A stretch of DNA of 64,000 bases from Butyricimonas muris. Lineage in GTDB: Bacteria > Bacteroidota > Bacteroidia > Bacteroidales > Marinifilaceae. Below, in pieces: positions 1 to 8,171 of this stretch; within the stretch, counting starts at the first letter, position 1; the number at the start of each line of letters is the position of its first letter. The position numbers were made by a program, and so were the translations under genes. The notes under the pieces were generated by a model. That model had not been told where the DNA came from. It worked only from the letters and a program-made list of their open reading frames with translations, and searched no databases. The stretch lies in contig NZ_JBKEIT010000017.1 in NCBI RefSeq assembly GCF_046365375.1, positions 1-64,000 of the forward strand. The letters run 5' to 3'.

Positions 1-548
1 TCAGCGGTGAAACGGAAGAGGGCTTGCGCTCGAAGTATGACCTTCTCGGGGAAGCTGCCCGAGCCACCGTTCCCGGCAAGCGAATCGCCGCTGCCCTCGA
101 GCAGTACGAGAAACTAGCCGTTGGTGAGGTGGCTCCTAATTTTACCACGGAGAAGCCCGACGGAAACACCTTCTCGTTGCACGACCTTTCCGCCAAGTTG
201 AAGCTGGTGTACTTCTGGGTTTCAACGAACCCTCTTTGCCGTCAGGACAACACCGACCTAGTGAAACTTTACCTGCAATATCGCCCACAGGGTCTGGAAA
301 TCGTCAGCATCTCGCTTGACGAGAACCGTGGTGACTGGCGCAACGCCATCGGGCAGGATGGCATGGTGTGGACGAATGGCTCGGACTTGCAAGGCTTCGC
401 CTCCCCGATCGCCCGTCTTTACATGGTGCACGATCTCCCGGCAACATTCCTCGTTGACGCGGAGAACCGTATCGTGGCGAAAGGCCTCCGCGGGGATGCC
501 CTTCGTGACACGGTGGCGAAATTGTTGAAAAAGAGCAAGAGGAAGTAA
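1..548 (+). CDS. Thioredoxin-fold (AhpC/TSA, TlpA-like) protein, C-terminal part
   Basis: The reading frame is open to the left edge of the window (frame starts at base 3), so this is the C-terminal part of a longer gene. About 130 residues form a redoxin domain: the entry motif APNFTTEKPDG, then a strand ending in YFWVSTNPLCRQD, then SISLDENRGDWRNAIG and the cis-Pro segment DLPATFLVDAENRIVAKGLRG. In TlpA/ResA-like proteins the active site is WCxxC. Here only the second cysteine (NPLC) remains and the first is Ser/Thr, so a classical dithiol reaction is unlikely. In Bacteroidota such proteins are usually periplasmic, often with an N-terminal DUF4369 domain, which would lie outside the window. 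The function is therefore only a fold-level call. Confidence 0.75.
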   Translation, partial: SGETEEGLRSKYDLLGEAARATVPGKRIAAALEQYEKLAVGEVAPNFTTEKPDGNTFSLHDLSAKLKLVYFWVSTNPLCRQDNTDLVKLYLQYRPQGLEIVSISLDENRGDWRNAIGQDGMVWTNGSDLQGFASPIARLYMVHDLPATFLVDAENRIVAKGLRGDALRDTVAKLLKKSKRK

Positions 549-666
549 TCGTGTTTTCATAATTGGTGCGTGCTAGGGGGGGAGTCAAGAGAAATGGCTC
601 CTCCCTTTTTGTTTATTGTTTTACGCCCGTCGGTGATTTTTTCATGAGGCATAAATTTAATTGTCA

Positions 667-1074
667 ATGAAAACAGATTTATCGGGTGTAAGTGCACCTT
701 TGATTGTGTCACCGCTGGTGGCAGATGGCTTGCTTATCCGTCAGGACGAGTATTACAAGAAATATTTTTATGCCGAAATCGTTTGGATAGAGGCATCGGG
801 TAATTATTGCTATTTTCATTTTAAAGATAACTCCCGGATTACCGTGGCGTGCCGTTTGGGTAGCGTGGAGTGGCAGCTACTGGACGCCTATCTTGTTCGT
901 GTACACCGTGGTTTTATCCTGAACCTGCGTTATGTCGACACGTGGGCGGGTAACTCCTTGCGAGCCGGGGAGAAATGGTTCCCGCTGGGGGACTATTACC
1001 GGAAAAACGTGTTGGCTTGTTTTAATATACTGGATACTTCCCGAGAAAACCCGAAAACGGGGAACGGGGAGTAA
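667..1074 (+). CDS. Stand-alone LytTR DNA-binding domain protein
   Basis: 135 residues, of which about 35-125 form a LytTR domain: VWIEASGNYCYFHFKDNS, then a stretch with LLDAYLVRVHRGFILNLRYVDTW and a final GDYYRKNVL. The segment FxRVHRGFILN is the family hallmark. LytTR domains bind imperfect direct repeats in promoters, usually behind a receiver domain; no receiver is present here, only a 30-residue N-terminal tail. I use the ATG at 667 rather than a TTG two codons upstream. The gene lies 118 bp after the thioredoxin-like gene and is followed by a strong inverted repeat. Likely a transcription regulator with unknown targets; nothing in the window identifies them. Confidence 0.85.
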   Translation: MKTDLSGVSAPLIVSPLVADGLLIRQDEYYKKYFYAEIVWIEASGNYCYFHFKDNSRITVACRLGSVEWQLLDAYLVRVHRGFILNLRYVDTWAGNSLRAGEKWFPLGDYYRKNVLACFNILDTSRENPKTGNGE

Positions 1075-1086
1075 TCGTGTAATTTA

Positions 1087-1135
1087 ATATTCACCGGTCT
1101 CGTGGATAAATTTATCGACGGGCTCCGGTGAATAT
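1087..1135. terminator. Long inverted repeat after the LytTR gene
   Basis: Perfect 11-bp arms ATATTCACCGG (1087-1097) and CCGGTGAATAT (1125-1135) enclose a second perfect palindrome, GATAAATTTATC (1105-1116). No run of T follows, so it may be a factor-dependent terminator, a processing site or a protein-binding site rather than a simple intrinsic terminator. It starts 12 bp after the LytTR stop codon. Confidence 0.5.
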
Positions 1136-1461
1136 GTTTCAGGTGTTAACACGATACACGAGGTTGGGGAAATCCGATGAATATCCCGTGAAGACGGGGT
1201 GTAATCCCGGTGAAGACAGGGAACAAATTCCTTTTAAACTCCTTTCAAACTCCTTTCAAACTCGTTCGGGAAGGTTTTTGAAAAGAGTTTGATGAGAAGG
1301 GGAAAGGAAAATGTGAGTTTATTTGTTTATAAGTACGGCTAACCTTCTCACTGTCTTGCCCTTTTTTTGAAAAAAAAGATAGAATTGTTTGGTGGTGAAA
1401 TATAAAGTTCGTACATTCGCGAGCCAAATTGAATAAAAGTAACTAATTTAAAAGTACTTGT
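1136..1461 (+). promoter_or_regulatory. Ribosomal supercluster leader and promoter
   Basis: Non-coding stretch before rpsL. A Bacteroidota-type promoter fits at TTTG (1388-1391), 20 bp, TACATTCG (1412-1419), placing the start of transcription about 35 bases before the rpsL ATG. Upstream, 1228-1262 holds three imperfect copies of an AAACTCCTTTC-like unit, and 1190-1222 has two copies of a GTGAAGACGGG-like unit. I see no gene in this stretch. The promoter call rests on match and spacing only. Confidence 0.5.
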
Positions 1462-1875
1462 ATGCCAACTATTCAACAGTTAGTAAGAAAAGGAAGAACA
1501 AAAATCCAGGACAAAAGCAAGGCTCCGGCTTTGGATGGTTGTCCGCAAAGACGCGGGGTTTGTGTTCGTGTGTACACGACAACCCCGAAGAAACCGAACT
1601 CAGCGATGAGAAAGGTTGCCAGAGTTAGATTAACCAACGGAAAAGAGGTAAATGCTTACATTCCGGGAGAAGGACACAACTTGCAAGAGCACTCTATCGT
1701 TTTGATTAGAGGTGGTCGTGTGAAAGACCTTCCGGGAGTTCGTTATCACTTAGTTCGCGGTACATTGGATGCTGCCGGTGTTAACGGTCGTTTACAGAGT
1801 CGTTCCAAGTATGGTGCCAAGAGACCGAAAAAAGGTGCTGCTCCGGCCGCTCCCGCTAAAGGTAAGAAAAAGTAA
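1462..1875 (+). CDS. rpsL: 30S ribosomal protein S12
   Basis: 137 residues, full length, with a Lys/Ala-rich C-terminal tail of about 13 residues. S12 sits at the decoding centre of the 30S subunit. The decoding loops are intact: TTTPKKPNSA with Lys43 and VKDLPGVRYH with Lys88, the positions whose mutation classically gives streptomycin resistance, so this is the wild-type form at those sites. It is the first gene of the ribosomal supercluster, 110 bp ahead of rpsG, with a plausible promoter about 50 bp upstream of the ATG. Confidence 0.98.
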   Translation: MPTIQQLVRKGRTKIQDKSKAPALDGCPQRRGVCVRVYTTTPKKPNSAMRKVARVRLTNGKEVNAYIPGEGHNLQEHSIVLIRGGRVKDLPGVRYHLVRGTLDAAGVNGRLQSRSKYGAKRPKKGAAPAAPAKGKKK

Positions 1876-1985
1876 GAATTAACAGGAGTTGTTTATGGGT
1901 TGTTCCCGAAAAGTTGAGTAAATGGTCGTGAGACCGTTGAAGACCGGAAAGGGCAGCGAACGAACAAATTCGTAAACTAGAAGAG

Positions 1986-2465
1986 ATGAGAAAGAGTAAA
2001 CCAAAAAAGAGAATCCTGTTACCGGACCCGAAGTTTAACGATGTATTAGTAACTCGGTTCGTTAATGATTTGATGGTAGATGGAAAGAAGTCTATCGCGT
2101 TTAGAATTTTCTACGATGCTATTGATATCGTGGAAGAAAAAATAGGTAAAAAAGAAGAAAAGCCTGCGTTGGAAATCTGGAAACAAGCTTTGGAGAATAT
2201 CACTCCGCAAGTTGAGGTGAAGAGTCGTCGTGTAGGTGGTGCTACGTTCCAAGTGCCGACGGAAATCAACCCGATGAGAAAAAGAGCTCTCTCCGTGAAA
2301 AATATGATTCTGTTCTCTCGCAAAAGAAGCGGTAGAAACATGGCAGAAAAACTAGCTGCTGAAATCATGGCTGCATACAAGGAAGAAGGAGCGGCTTATA
2401 AAAAGAAAGAGGATATTCACCGTATGGCTGAAGCCAACAGAGCTTTTGCACATTTCAGATTTTAA
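1986..2465 (+). CDS. rpsG: 30S ribosomal protein S7
   Basis: 159 residues, normal length for the family. S7 nucleates assembly of the head of the 30S subunit by binding the 3' domain of 16S rRNA. The basic N-terminus (MRKSKPKKR) and the conserved central stretch GGATFQVPTEINPMRK are present, as is the C-terminal AEANRAFAHFRF. It lies between rpsL and fusA (19-bp gap to fusA), the standard str-operon order. Confidence 0.98.
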   Translation: MRKSKPKKRILLPDPKFNDVLVTRFVNDLMVDGKKSIAFRIFYDAIDIVEEKIGKKEEKPALEIWKQALENITPQVEVKSRRVGGATFQVPTEINPMRKRALSVKNMILFSRKRSGRNMAEKLAAEIMAAYKEEGAAYKKKEDIHRMAEANRAFAHFRF

Positions 2466-2484
2466 TTGAAGGGATAGAAAGAAG

Positions 2485-4587
2485 ATGGCAAAAAGAGATT
2501 TACATTTTACAAGAAACATCGGTATCATGGCTCACATTGATGCCGGAAAAACCACAACGACTGAGCGTATCCTGTATTTCACGGGGGTGAACCACAAGAT
2601 TGGTGAAACTCACGATGGTACGGCTACCATGGACTGGATGGTGCAGGAGCAGGAGAGGGGTATCACCATTACTTCTGCCGCTACCACTTGTTTCTGGAAT
2701 TATCAGGACCAGCAATATAAAATCAATATTATTGATACCCCGGGACACGTTGACTTTACCGTTGAGGTAGAGCGTTCATTGCGTGTGTTGGACGGTGCTG
2801 TTGCATTGTTCTGTGCCGTGGGTGGAGTGGAAGCACAATCGGAGACCGTTTGGCGTCAGGCAAACAAGTACGGGGTTCCGAGAATCGCTTTCGTGAACAA
2901 AATGGACCGTTCAGGTGCTGACTTCTTCAAGGCAGTACGTGAGATTCGCGAGAAATTGAAAGCTAACCCGATTCCATTAGTGTTGCCTATCGGTGCAGAA
3001 GAGAATTTCGAGGGAATAATCGATTTGATCGAGATGAAGGCTTACGTGTGGGAGAATGGATCGAAGGAGGCAACAATTAAAGAAGTTCCGGCTAATTTAT
3101 TAGCGGAAGCTCAAGAATGGAGAGAGAAGTTGGTTGAGGCTGCCGCTGTTCAGGATGAGGCTTTGATGGAACGTTTCTTCGAGGATCCTGATTCTATCAC
3201 GGTTGAAGAATTGAAAGCCGTGGTTCGTAAAGCCGTTATCGCTATGGATTTCTGTCCGGTGATGTGCGGTTCTTCATTCAAGAACAAAGGTGTTCAGAAT
3301 TTGTTGGATGCTGTTATCGCTTATTTGCCGCATCCGCTGGATATTCCGGCTGCTGCAGGTAAAAGACCGGGAACAGAAGAATCCGTGACTTTCGAGATTG
3401 ATCCTGATGCTCCGCTTTCCGCGTTGGCATTCAAGATCGCGACTGATCCGTTCGTGGGACGTTTGTGCTATACACGTGTTTACTCCGGTAAAATCGAGGC
3501 CGGTTCATACGTTTACAACCCGCGTACAGAGAAGAAAGAGCGTATTTCTCGTTTGTTCCAGATGCACTCCAATAAACAACAGCCTAAGGATGTGATCGAG
3601 GCTGGTGATATTTGTGCTTGCGTTGGATTTAAAGATATTCGTACCGGAGATACTTTGTGTACCGAGGAAAATCAAATCGTACTTGAAAGTATGACATTCC
3701 CGGAACCGGTGATCGGTATTGCTGTTGAGCCGCTTACGCAGAAAGATACGGATAAGTTAGGTATGGCTTTAGCTAAATTGGCTGAAGAAGACCCGACTTT
3801 CCGCGTGAAGACTGACGAGGATTCAGGGCAAACCGTGATTAGTGGTATGGGTGAGCTTCACTTGGATATTATCCTTGACCGTTTGAGACGCGAGTTTAAG
3901 GTTGAATGTAACCAAGGTGCTCCTCAGGTTGCTTACAAAGAGGCTATTAACGGAACGGTTGAACACCGTCACGTGTTCAAGAAGCAAACCGGAGGTCGCG
4001 GTAAATTCGCTGATATCATCTTCAGAATGGAACCGGCAGAAGAAGGAAAAGAAGGTTTGACTTTCGTGAACGAGGTGAAAGGTGGTAATATCCCGAAGGA
4101 GTTTATCCCGTCTGTAGAGAAAGGATTCAAGGATGCCATGGTAAACGGTGTTTTGGCCGGATACGAGTTGGTAAGCTTGAAGATTACTTTGCTTGACGGT
4201 TCGTTCCACCCGGTTGACTCTGATGCTTTGTCTTTCGAAATGGCCGCTAAGATCGGTTACAAGGAAGCAGCACAGAAAGCGAAACCGGTGTTGTTGGAGC
4301 CGATCATGAAACTTGAGGTGGTAACCCCTGAAGAGTACATGGGAGATATTATCGGTGACTTGAACCGTCGTCGCGGACAAGTTGAAGGAATGGAGTCAAG
4401 AGCCGGAGCTCGCGTGATCGAGGCCAAAGTGCCGCTTGCAGAGCAATTCGGTTACGTGACCGTTTTGAGAACTTTGTCTTCCGGTCGTGCAAGTTCATCC
4501 ATGGAGTTCTCGCATTACGCTGAGGTACCGAAGGGCATTGCCAAGGAAGTCGTAGAGAAGAATAACGGTAGAGTAGAACTACTATAA
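2485..4587 (+). CDS. fusA: Translation elongation factor G
   Basis: 700 residues, full length. EF-G is the GTPase that drives translocation of tRNA and mRNA. The G motifs are visible: AHIDAGKTT (residues 16-24), switch segment RGITI (58-62), DTPGH (84-88) and NKMD (138-141), followed by domains II-V ending in the conserved SSGRASSSMEFSHY. It follows rpsG by 19 bp. Unlike the enterobacterial str operon, no tuf gene follows: the next gene is rpsJ, after an AT-rich repeat, as is usual in Bacteroidota. Confidence 0.98.
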   Translation: MAKRDLHFTRNIGIMAHIDAGKTTTTERILYFTGVNHKIGETHDGTATMDWMVQEQERGITITSAATTCFWNYQDQQYKINIIDTPGHVDFTVEVERSLRVLDGAVALFCAVGGVEAQSETVWRQANKYGVPRIAFVNKMDRSGADFFKAVREIREKLKANPIPLVLPIGAEENFEGIIDLIEMKAYVWENGSKEATIKEVPANLLAEAQEWREKLVEAAAVQDEALMERFFEDPDSITVEELKAVVRKAVIAMDFCPVMCGSSFKNKGVQNLLDAVIAYLPHPLDIPAAAGKRPGTEESVTFEIDPDAPLSALAFKIATDPFVGRLCYTRVYSGKIEAGSYVYNPRTEKKERISRLFQMHSNKQQPKDVIEAGDICACVGFKDIRTGDTLCTEENQIVLESMTFPEPVIGIAVEPLTQKDTDKLGMALAKLAEEDPTFRVKTDEDSGQTVISGMGELHLDIILDRLRREFKVECNQGAPQVAYKEAINGTVEHRHVFKKQTGGRGKFADIIFRMEPAEEGKEGLTFVNEVKGGNIPKEFIPSVEKGFKDAMVNGVLAGYELVSLKITLLDGSFHPVDSDALSFEMAAKIGYKEAAQKAKPVLLEPIMKLEVVTPEEYMGDIIGDLNRRRGQVEGMESRAGARVIEAKVPLAEQFGYVTVLRTLSSGRASSSMEFSHYAEVPKGIAKEVVEKNNGRVELL

Positions 4588-4669
4588 AGATTTTAAATTT
4601 TAGATTTTAGATTTTAGATTAATCTTTTAATTTAAAATTTAAAATCTACAATCTACAATTAATAATAAT
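4588..4669. repeat. Self-complementary AT-rich repeat between fusA and rpsJ
   Basis: Tandem ATTTTAG-type units on the left (about 4591-4620) and their complement, AAATTTAAAATCTACAATCTAC-like units, on the right (about 4627-4660). The two halves can pair into one long AT-only hairpin inside the ribosomal transcript. The same repeat family occurs after rplN and after map. Confidence 0.8.
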
Positions 4670-4975
4670 ATGAGCCAAAAAATCAGAATTAAGTTGAAAT
4701 CTTACGATCACAACTTGGTTGACAAGTCTGCAGAGAAGATTGTAAAGACAGTAAAGGCTACCGGCGCAGTGGTAAGCGGACCGATTCCGCTTCCGACTCA
4801 CAAGGGTATTTTTACTGTAAACCGCTCTACGTTCGTGAACAAAAAGAGCCGTGAACAATTCTTGGTATGCACGTTCAAAAGATTGATCGACATCTACAGT
4901 TCTACTGCAGGTACGATCGACGCTTTGATGAAACTAGAGTTACCGAGCGGTGTTGAAGTAGAGATTAAAGTATGA
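4670..4975 (+). CDS. rpsJ: 30S ribosomal protein S10 (NusE)
   Basis: 101 residues, full length, with the typical start SQKIRIKLKSYDHNLVDKSA and the loop PLPTHKGIFTVNRS. S10 belongs to the 30S head and, as NusE, to the antitermination complex with NusB. It opens the S10-type gene block and is separated from fusA by the AT-rich hairpin repeat and from rplC by 67 bp. Confidence 0.98.
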   Translation: MSQKIRIKLKSYDHNLVDKSAEKIVKTVKATGAVVSGPIPLPTHKGIFTVNRSTFVNKKSREQFLVCTFKRLIDIYSSTAGTIDALMKLELPSGVEVEIKV

Positions 4976-5042
4976 TAACGGCGAAAACCTATGTCGTTAT
5001 TAGAGAGATTGAAAACCTATTTTTAAAAAGAGAAAAAAAGAG

Positions 5043-5660
5043 ATGCCAGGTTTAATTGGAAAAAAAGTCGGAATGACTTCCGTATTCAGTGCCGAGGGAA
5101 AAAGTGTTCCATGCACTGTGATTGAGGCCGGTCCATGTGTTGTAACTCAGGTAAAAACTGTAGAGAAAGACGGTTACACAGCACTTCAGTTGGGTTTTGA
5201 TGACAAAAAAGAAAAACACACAACGAAGCCGCTAAGTGGACATTTTAAGAAGGCAGGCACAACTCCGAAAAGAAAGCTCGTTGAGTTTTCAGGGTATGAT
5301 GTCGAGTACAAGTTAGGAGATGTAATTGACGTGAAACTGTTCGAGGGAACAGAATACGTTGATGTTGTAGGAACCAGCAAGGGAAAAGGATTCCAAGGTG
5401 TTGTGAAACGCCACGGTTTTGCTGGAGTTGGAGAGGCTACTCACGGTCAGCACAACCGTCAGAGAAAGCCGGGATCTATCGGTGCTTGTTCTACACCGTC
5501 ACGCGTTTTCAAAGGAATGCGCATGGGTGGACAAACAGGTGGTGATAGAATAACGGTTCAGAATCTGGAAGTGTTGAAGGTGATACCCGAGAATAATTTG
5601 TTATTGGTGAAGGGTTCTATTCCCGGAGCTAAAGGTTCATACGTAATTATCGAGAAGTAA
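5043..5660 (+). CDS. rplC: 50S ribosomal protein L3
   Basis: 205 residues, normal length. L3 is an early-assembly 50S protein whose loop reaches the peptidyl-transferase centre. The start MPGLIGKKVGMTSVF and the central signature GTSKGKGFQGVVKRHGF are clear, as is the loop segment RQRKPGSIGACSTPSRVFKG. Its stop overlaps the rplD start by one base (TAATG), which suggests translational coupling. Confidence 0.98.
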   Translation: MPGLIGKKVGMTSVFSAEGKSVPCTVIEAGPCVVTQVKTVEKDGYTALQLGFDDKKEKHTTKPLSGHFKKAGTTPKRKLVEFSGYDVEYKLGDVIDVKLFEGTEYVDVVGTSKGKGFQGVVKRHGFAGVGEATHGQHNRQRKPGSIGACSTPSRVFKGMRMGGQTGGDRITVQNLEVLKVIPENNLLLVKGSIPGAKGSYVIIEK

Positions 5661-6298
5661 TGGAGTTAAGTGTATTAAACATTGCCGGACAAGAAACAGG
5701 CAGGAAGGTAGAGTTAAATGACGCTATCTTCGGGATTCAGCCTAACGAACACGCTATCTATCTTGATGTAAAGCAGTTTTTAGCGAACAACCGCCAAGGA
5801 ACCCACAAGTCAAAACAAAGAAACGAGATTTCCGGTAGTACCCGCAAGCTGAAAAAGCAAAAAGGTACCGGTGGTGCCCGTGCTGGTGGTATCAAGAACC
5901 CTCTGTTCAGGGGTGGTGGTAGAGTGTTTGGACCCGTACCAAGAGATTATAGCTTCAAATTGAACAAGAAGCTGAAAAGATTGGCCCGTAAATCAGCGTT
6001 ATCTGTGAAAGTTGCTGAAAATGCAGTTACTATTGTTGAGGATCTCAACTTCGAGGCACCGAAGACAAAACAGATGGTACAGCTGTTGAATAACCTGAAA
6101 TTAGGTGATCGGAACATCCTGTTGGTGACGAACGAGATGAACGATAACGTTCTGTTATCCGCTCGTAACTTGCAATACTTGGATGTGATGAGAGTTTGCG
6201 ATCTTGCAACTTACAATATCATGAGAGCTAAGAATCTCGTGTTCGTTGAAAGTTCAGTGCAGGGCCTGAATGAAATGTTCAATCTTAATGAAGAGTAA
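5660..6298 (+). CDS. rplD: 50S ribosomal protein L4
   Basis: 212 residues. L4 lines the peptide exit tunnel with its extended loop, seen here as the basic stretch around residues 45-90 with KQKGTGGARAGGIKNPLFRGG. In Escherichia coli L4 also represses the S10 operon; no equivalent leader can be claimed here. It overlaps rplC by one base and is followed by rplW after 3 bp. Confidence 0.98.
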   Translation: MELSVLNIAGQETGRKVELNDAIFGIQPNEHAIYLDVKQFLANNRQGTHKSKQRNEISGSTRKLKKQKGTGGARAGGIKNPLFRGGGRVFGPVPRDYSFKLNKKLKRLARKSALSVKVAENAVTIVEDLNFEAPKTKQMVQLLNNLKLGDRNILLVTNEMNDNVLLSARNLQYLDVMRVCDLATYNIMRAKNLVFVESSVQGLNEMFNLNEE

Positions 6299-6301
6299 GA
6301 C

Positions 6302-6592
6302 ATGCAAGTGATATTTAAGCCCATTTTGTCAGAGAAAATGACAGCATTGACTGACAAGCAGAACAGAGTAGCGTTTGTTGTAAACAAAGCAGCGAATAAA
6401 TTAGAGATTAAGAGAGCAGTTGAAGCAATGTACAGCGTGACCGTGAAGAATGTAAACACGATGGTGTACCAGGGAGATGCAAAATCCCGTTACACGAAAG
6501 CAGGTGTTATCTCCGGAAGAACCGCTTCATTCAAGAAAGCAATTGTGACCTTAGCAGAAGGTGATAGTATTGATTTTTTTAGCAATATTTAA
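6302..6592 (+). CDS. rplW: 50S ribosomal protein L23
   Basis: 96 residues, full length. L23 lies at the tunnel exit and is the docking site for trigger factor and SRP. The pattern KPILSEKMTAL at the start and KLEIKRAVEAMYSVTVKNVNT in the middle is diagnostic. It sits 3 bp after rplD and 5 bp before rplB in the usual S10-block order. Confidence 0.97.
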   Translation: MQVIFKPILSEKMTALTDKQNRVAFVVNKAANKLEIKRAVEAMYSVTVKNVNTMVYQGDAKSRYTKAGVISGRTASFKKAIVTLAEGDSIDFFSNI

Positions 6593-6597
6593 TTAAG

Positions 6598-7422
6598 ATG
6601 GCTGTAAGAAAATTAAACCCTGTAACTCCTGGTCAGAGACATAAGGTAGCGATTACCTTTGATCAGTTGACTACAGATAGACCTGAGAAATCATTGTTAG
6701 GACCGAAGAAAAGAACCGGTGGACGTAACCATTCCGGTAAAATGACAATGAGATATATAGGTGGTGGTCATAAACAAAGATACAGAATAATAGATTTCAA
6801 ACGCGATAAGGATAATGTTCCGGCTCGTGTTGCAACGATCGAGTACGATCCCAATCGTACGGCGAGAATTGCTCTATTAGTGTATGCAGACGGAGAAAAA
6901 CGTTACATCGTGGCACCGGACGGGTTGCAAATTGATCAAACCGTGATGAGTGGTGCAGGTGTTGCTCCGGAAGTAGGTAATTCTTTGTTCTTATCTGAAA
7001 TCCCACTAGGTACAATCATTCATAACATCGAGTTAAGACCGCAGCAGGGAGCCGTGATGGCTCGTAGTGCCGGTTCATACGCTCAGTTAGTGGCGAGAGA
7101 CGGTAAATACGTTTCTATCAAGTTACCTTCCGGTGAGGTTCGTATGGTGTTGGCAGCTTGTCGCGCCACAGTAGGTACGGTGTCTAACTCCGACCACGCT
7201 TTGGAACGTTCAGGTAAAGCCGGTCGTACGCGCTGGTTAGGTCGCAGACCTCGCGTGAGAGGTGTCGTGATGAACCCGGTTGATCACCCGATGGGTGGTG
7301 GTGAAGGCCGCGCTTCAGGAGGACATCCTCGCTCAAGAAAAGGCTTGTTGGCTAAAGGATACAAGACTAGAGCTCCGAAGAAACACTCTAGCAAGTATAT
7401 CATAGAAAGAAGGAAAAAATAA
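6598..7422 (+). CDS. rplB: 50S ribosomal protein L2
   Basis: 274 residues, full length. L2 is needed for subunit joining and lies near the peptidyl-transferase centre. The conserved C-terminal region reads GVVMNPVDHPMGGGEGRASG. In most bacteria the segment is DHPHGGGEG; here the second histidine is Met232. I recall Met at this site in other Bacteroidota, so it is probably a lineage feature and not a defect. The tail ends KYIIERRKK. Confidence 0.98.
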   Translation: MAVRKLNPVTPGQRHKVAITFDQLTTDRPEKSLLGPKKRTGGRNHSGKMTMRYIGGGHKQRYRIIDFKRDKDNVPARVATIEYDPNRTARIALLVYADGEKRYIVAPDGLQIDQTVMSGAGVAPEVGNSLFLSEIPLGTIIHNIELRPQQGAVMARSAGSYAQLVARDGKYVSIKLPSGEVRMVLAACRATVGTVSNSDHALERSGKAGRTRWLGRRPRVRGVVMNPVDHPMGGGEGRASGGHPRSRKGLLAKGYKTRAPKKHSSKYIIERRKK

Positions 7423-7441
7423 CTGATTAATTATTGATGTT

Positions 7442-7711
7442 ATGAGTCGTTCGTTAAAAAAAGGCCCTTTTATAGATTTCAAGCTAGAGAAAAAAGTATT
7501 GGTGATGAATGAGTCCAATAAGAAATCGGTTGTTAAAACCTGGGCTCGTCATTCCATGATTTCTCCGGACTTCGTAGGGCACACTATCGCTGTACACAAC
7601 GGTAATAAATTTATCCCGGTATTCGTGACTGAAAATATGGTAGGTCATAAATTGGGAGAATTTGCGCCGACGCGTACATTTAGAGGCCATGCTGATAAGA
7701 AGAAAAAATAA
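7442..7711 (+). CDS. rpsS: 30S ribosomal protein S19
   Basis: 89 residues. S19 forms a complex with S13 in the 30S head and contacts the A-site finger. The start MSRSLKKGPFID and the centre TWARHSMISPDFVGHTIAVHNG, split across two strands, are the family signature. It is 19 bp after rplB and 36 bp before rplV. Confidence 0.98.
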   Translation: MSRSLKKGPFIDFKLEKKVLVMNESNKKSVVKTWARHSMISPDFVGHTIAVHNGNKFIPVFVTENMVGHKLGEFAPTRTFRGHADKKKK

Positions 7712-7747
7712 TGCATGGTAAGGTTGAACTAAAGAAGATGTATTAAA

Positions 7748-8167
7748 ATGGGTGCAAGAAAAAGATTAAGAGCAAATCAGAATAAAGAAGCCAAAAAAGA
7801 GAAGGCTTTTGCAATTCTTCGCGATTGTCCTACATCTCCTCAAAAAATGAGATTGGTGGCAGACTTGGTTCGCGGAGTAGATGTACAGAAAGCTTTGGAT
7901 ATGCTTAAGTTTTGTCCTAAAGAAGCTGCTCGTAAGGTTGAAAAGCTGTTGCTTTCAGCGATTGCAAACTGGGAACAGAAGAACGAAGGGAAGCGTGTTG
8001 ACGAAGCTGCCCTGTTCGTGAAAGAGATTTTCGTTGACGGTGCAGGTATGTTGAAAAGACTTAGACCGGCCCCGCAAGGAAGAGCACACCGGATTCGTAA
8101 ACGTTCAAATCACGTGACGATCGTGCTGGGAAGCAAGACAGCTGTAGAAAACATTACAAAAGAATAG
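7748..8167 (+). CDS. rplV: 50S ribosomal protein L22
   Basis: 139 residues, somewhat longer than the 110-residue enterobacterial protein, as is common in Bacteroidota. L22 binds 23S rRNA and its beta-hairpin lines the exit tunnel: here the FVDGAGMLKRLRPAPQGRA loop and the closing NHVTIVLGSK. It is followed by rpsC after 4 bp. Confidence 0.97.
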   Translation: MGARKRLRANQNKEAKKEKAFAILRDCPTSPQKMRLVADLVRGVDVQKALDMLKFCPKEAARKVEKLLLSAIANWEQKNEGKRVDEAALFVKEIFVDGAGMLKRLRPAPQGRAHRIRKRSNHVTIVLGSKTAVENITKE

Positions 8168-8171
8168 TTAC

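Noticed and set aside
3823..4380. Minus-strand frame of 185 residues inside fusA
   Set aside because: Antisense shadow of a strongly conserved coding region; no start context or domain.
4588..4669. Remnant of a tuf gene between fusA and rpsJ
   Set aside because: The spacer is only 82 bp of AT-rich repeat with no similarity to EF-Tu.
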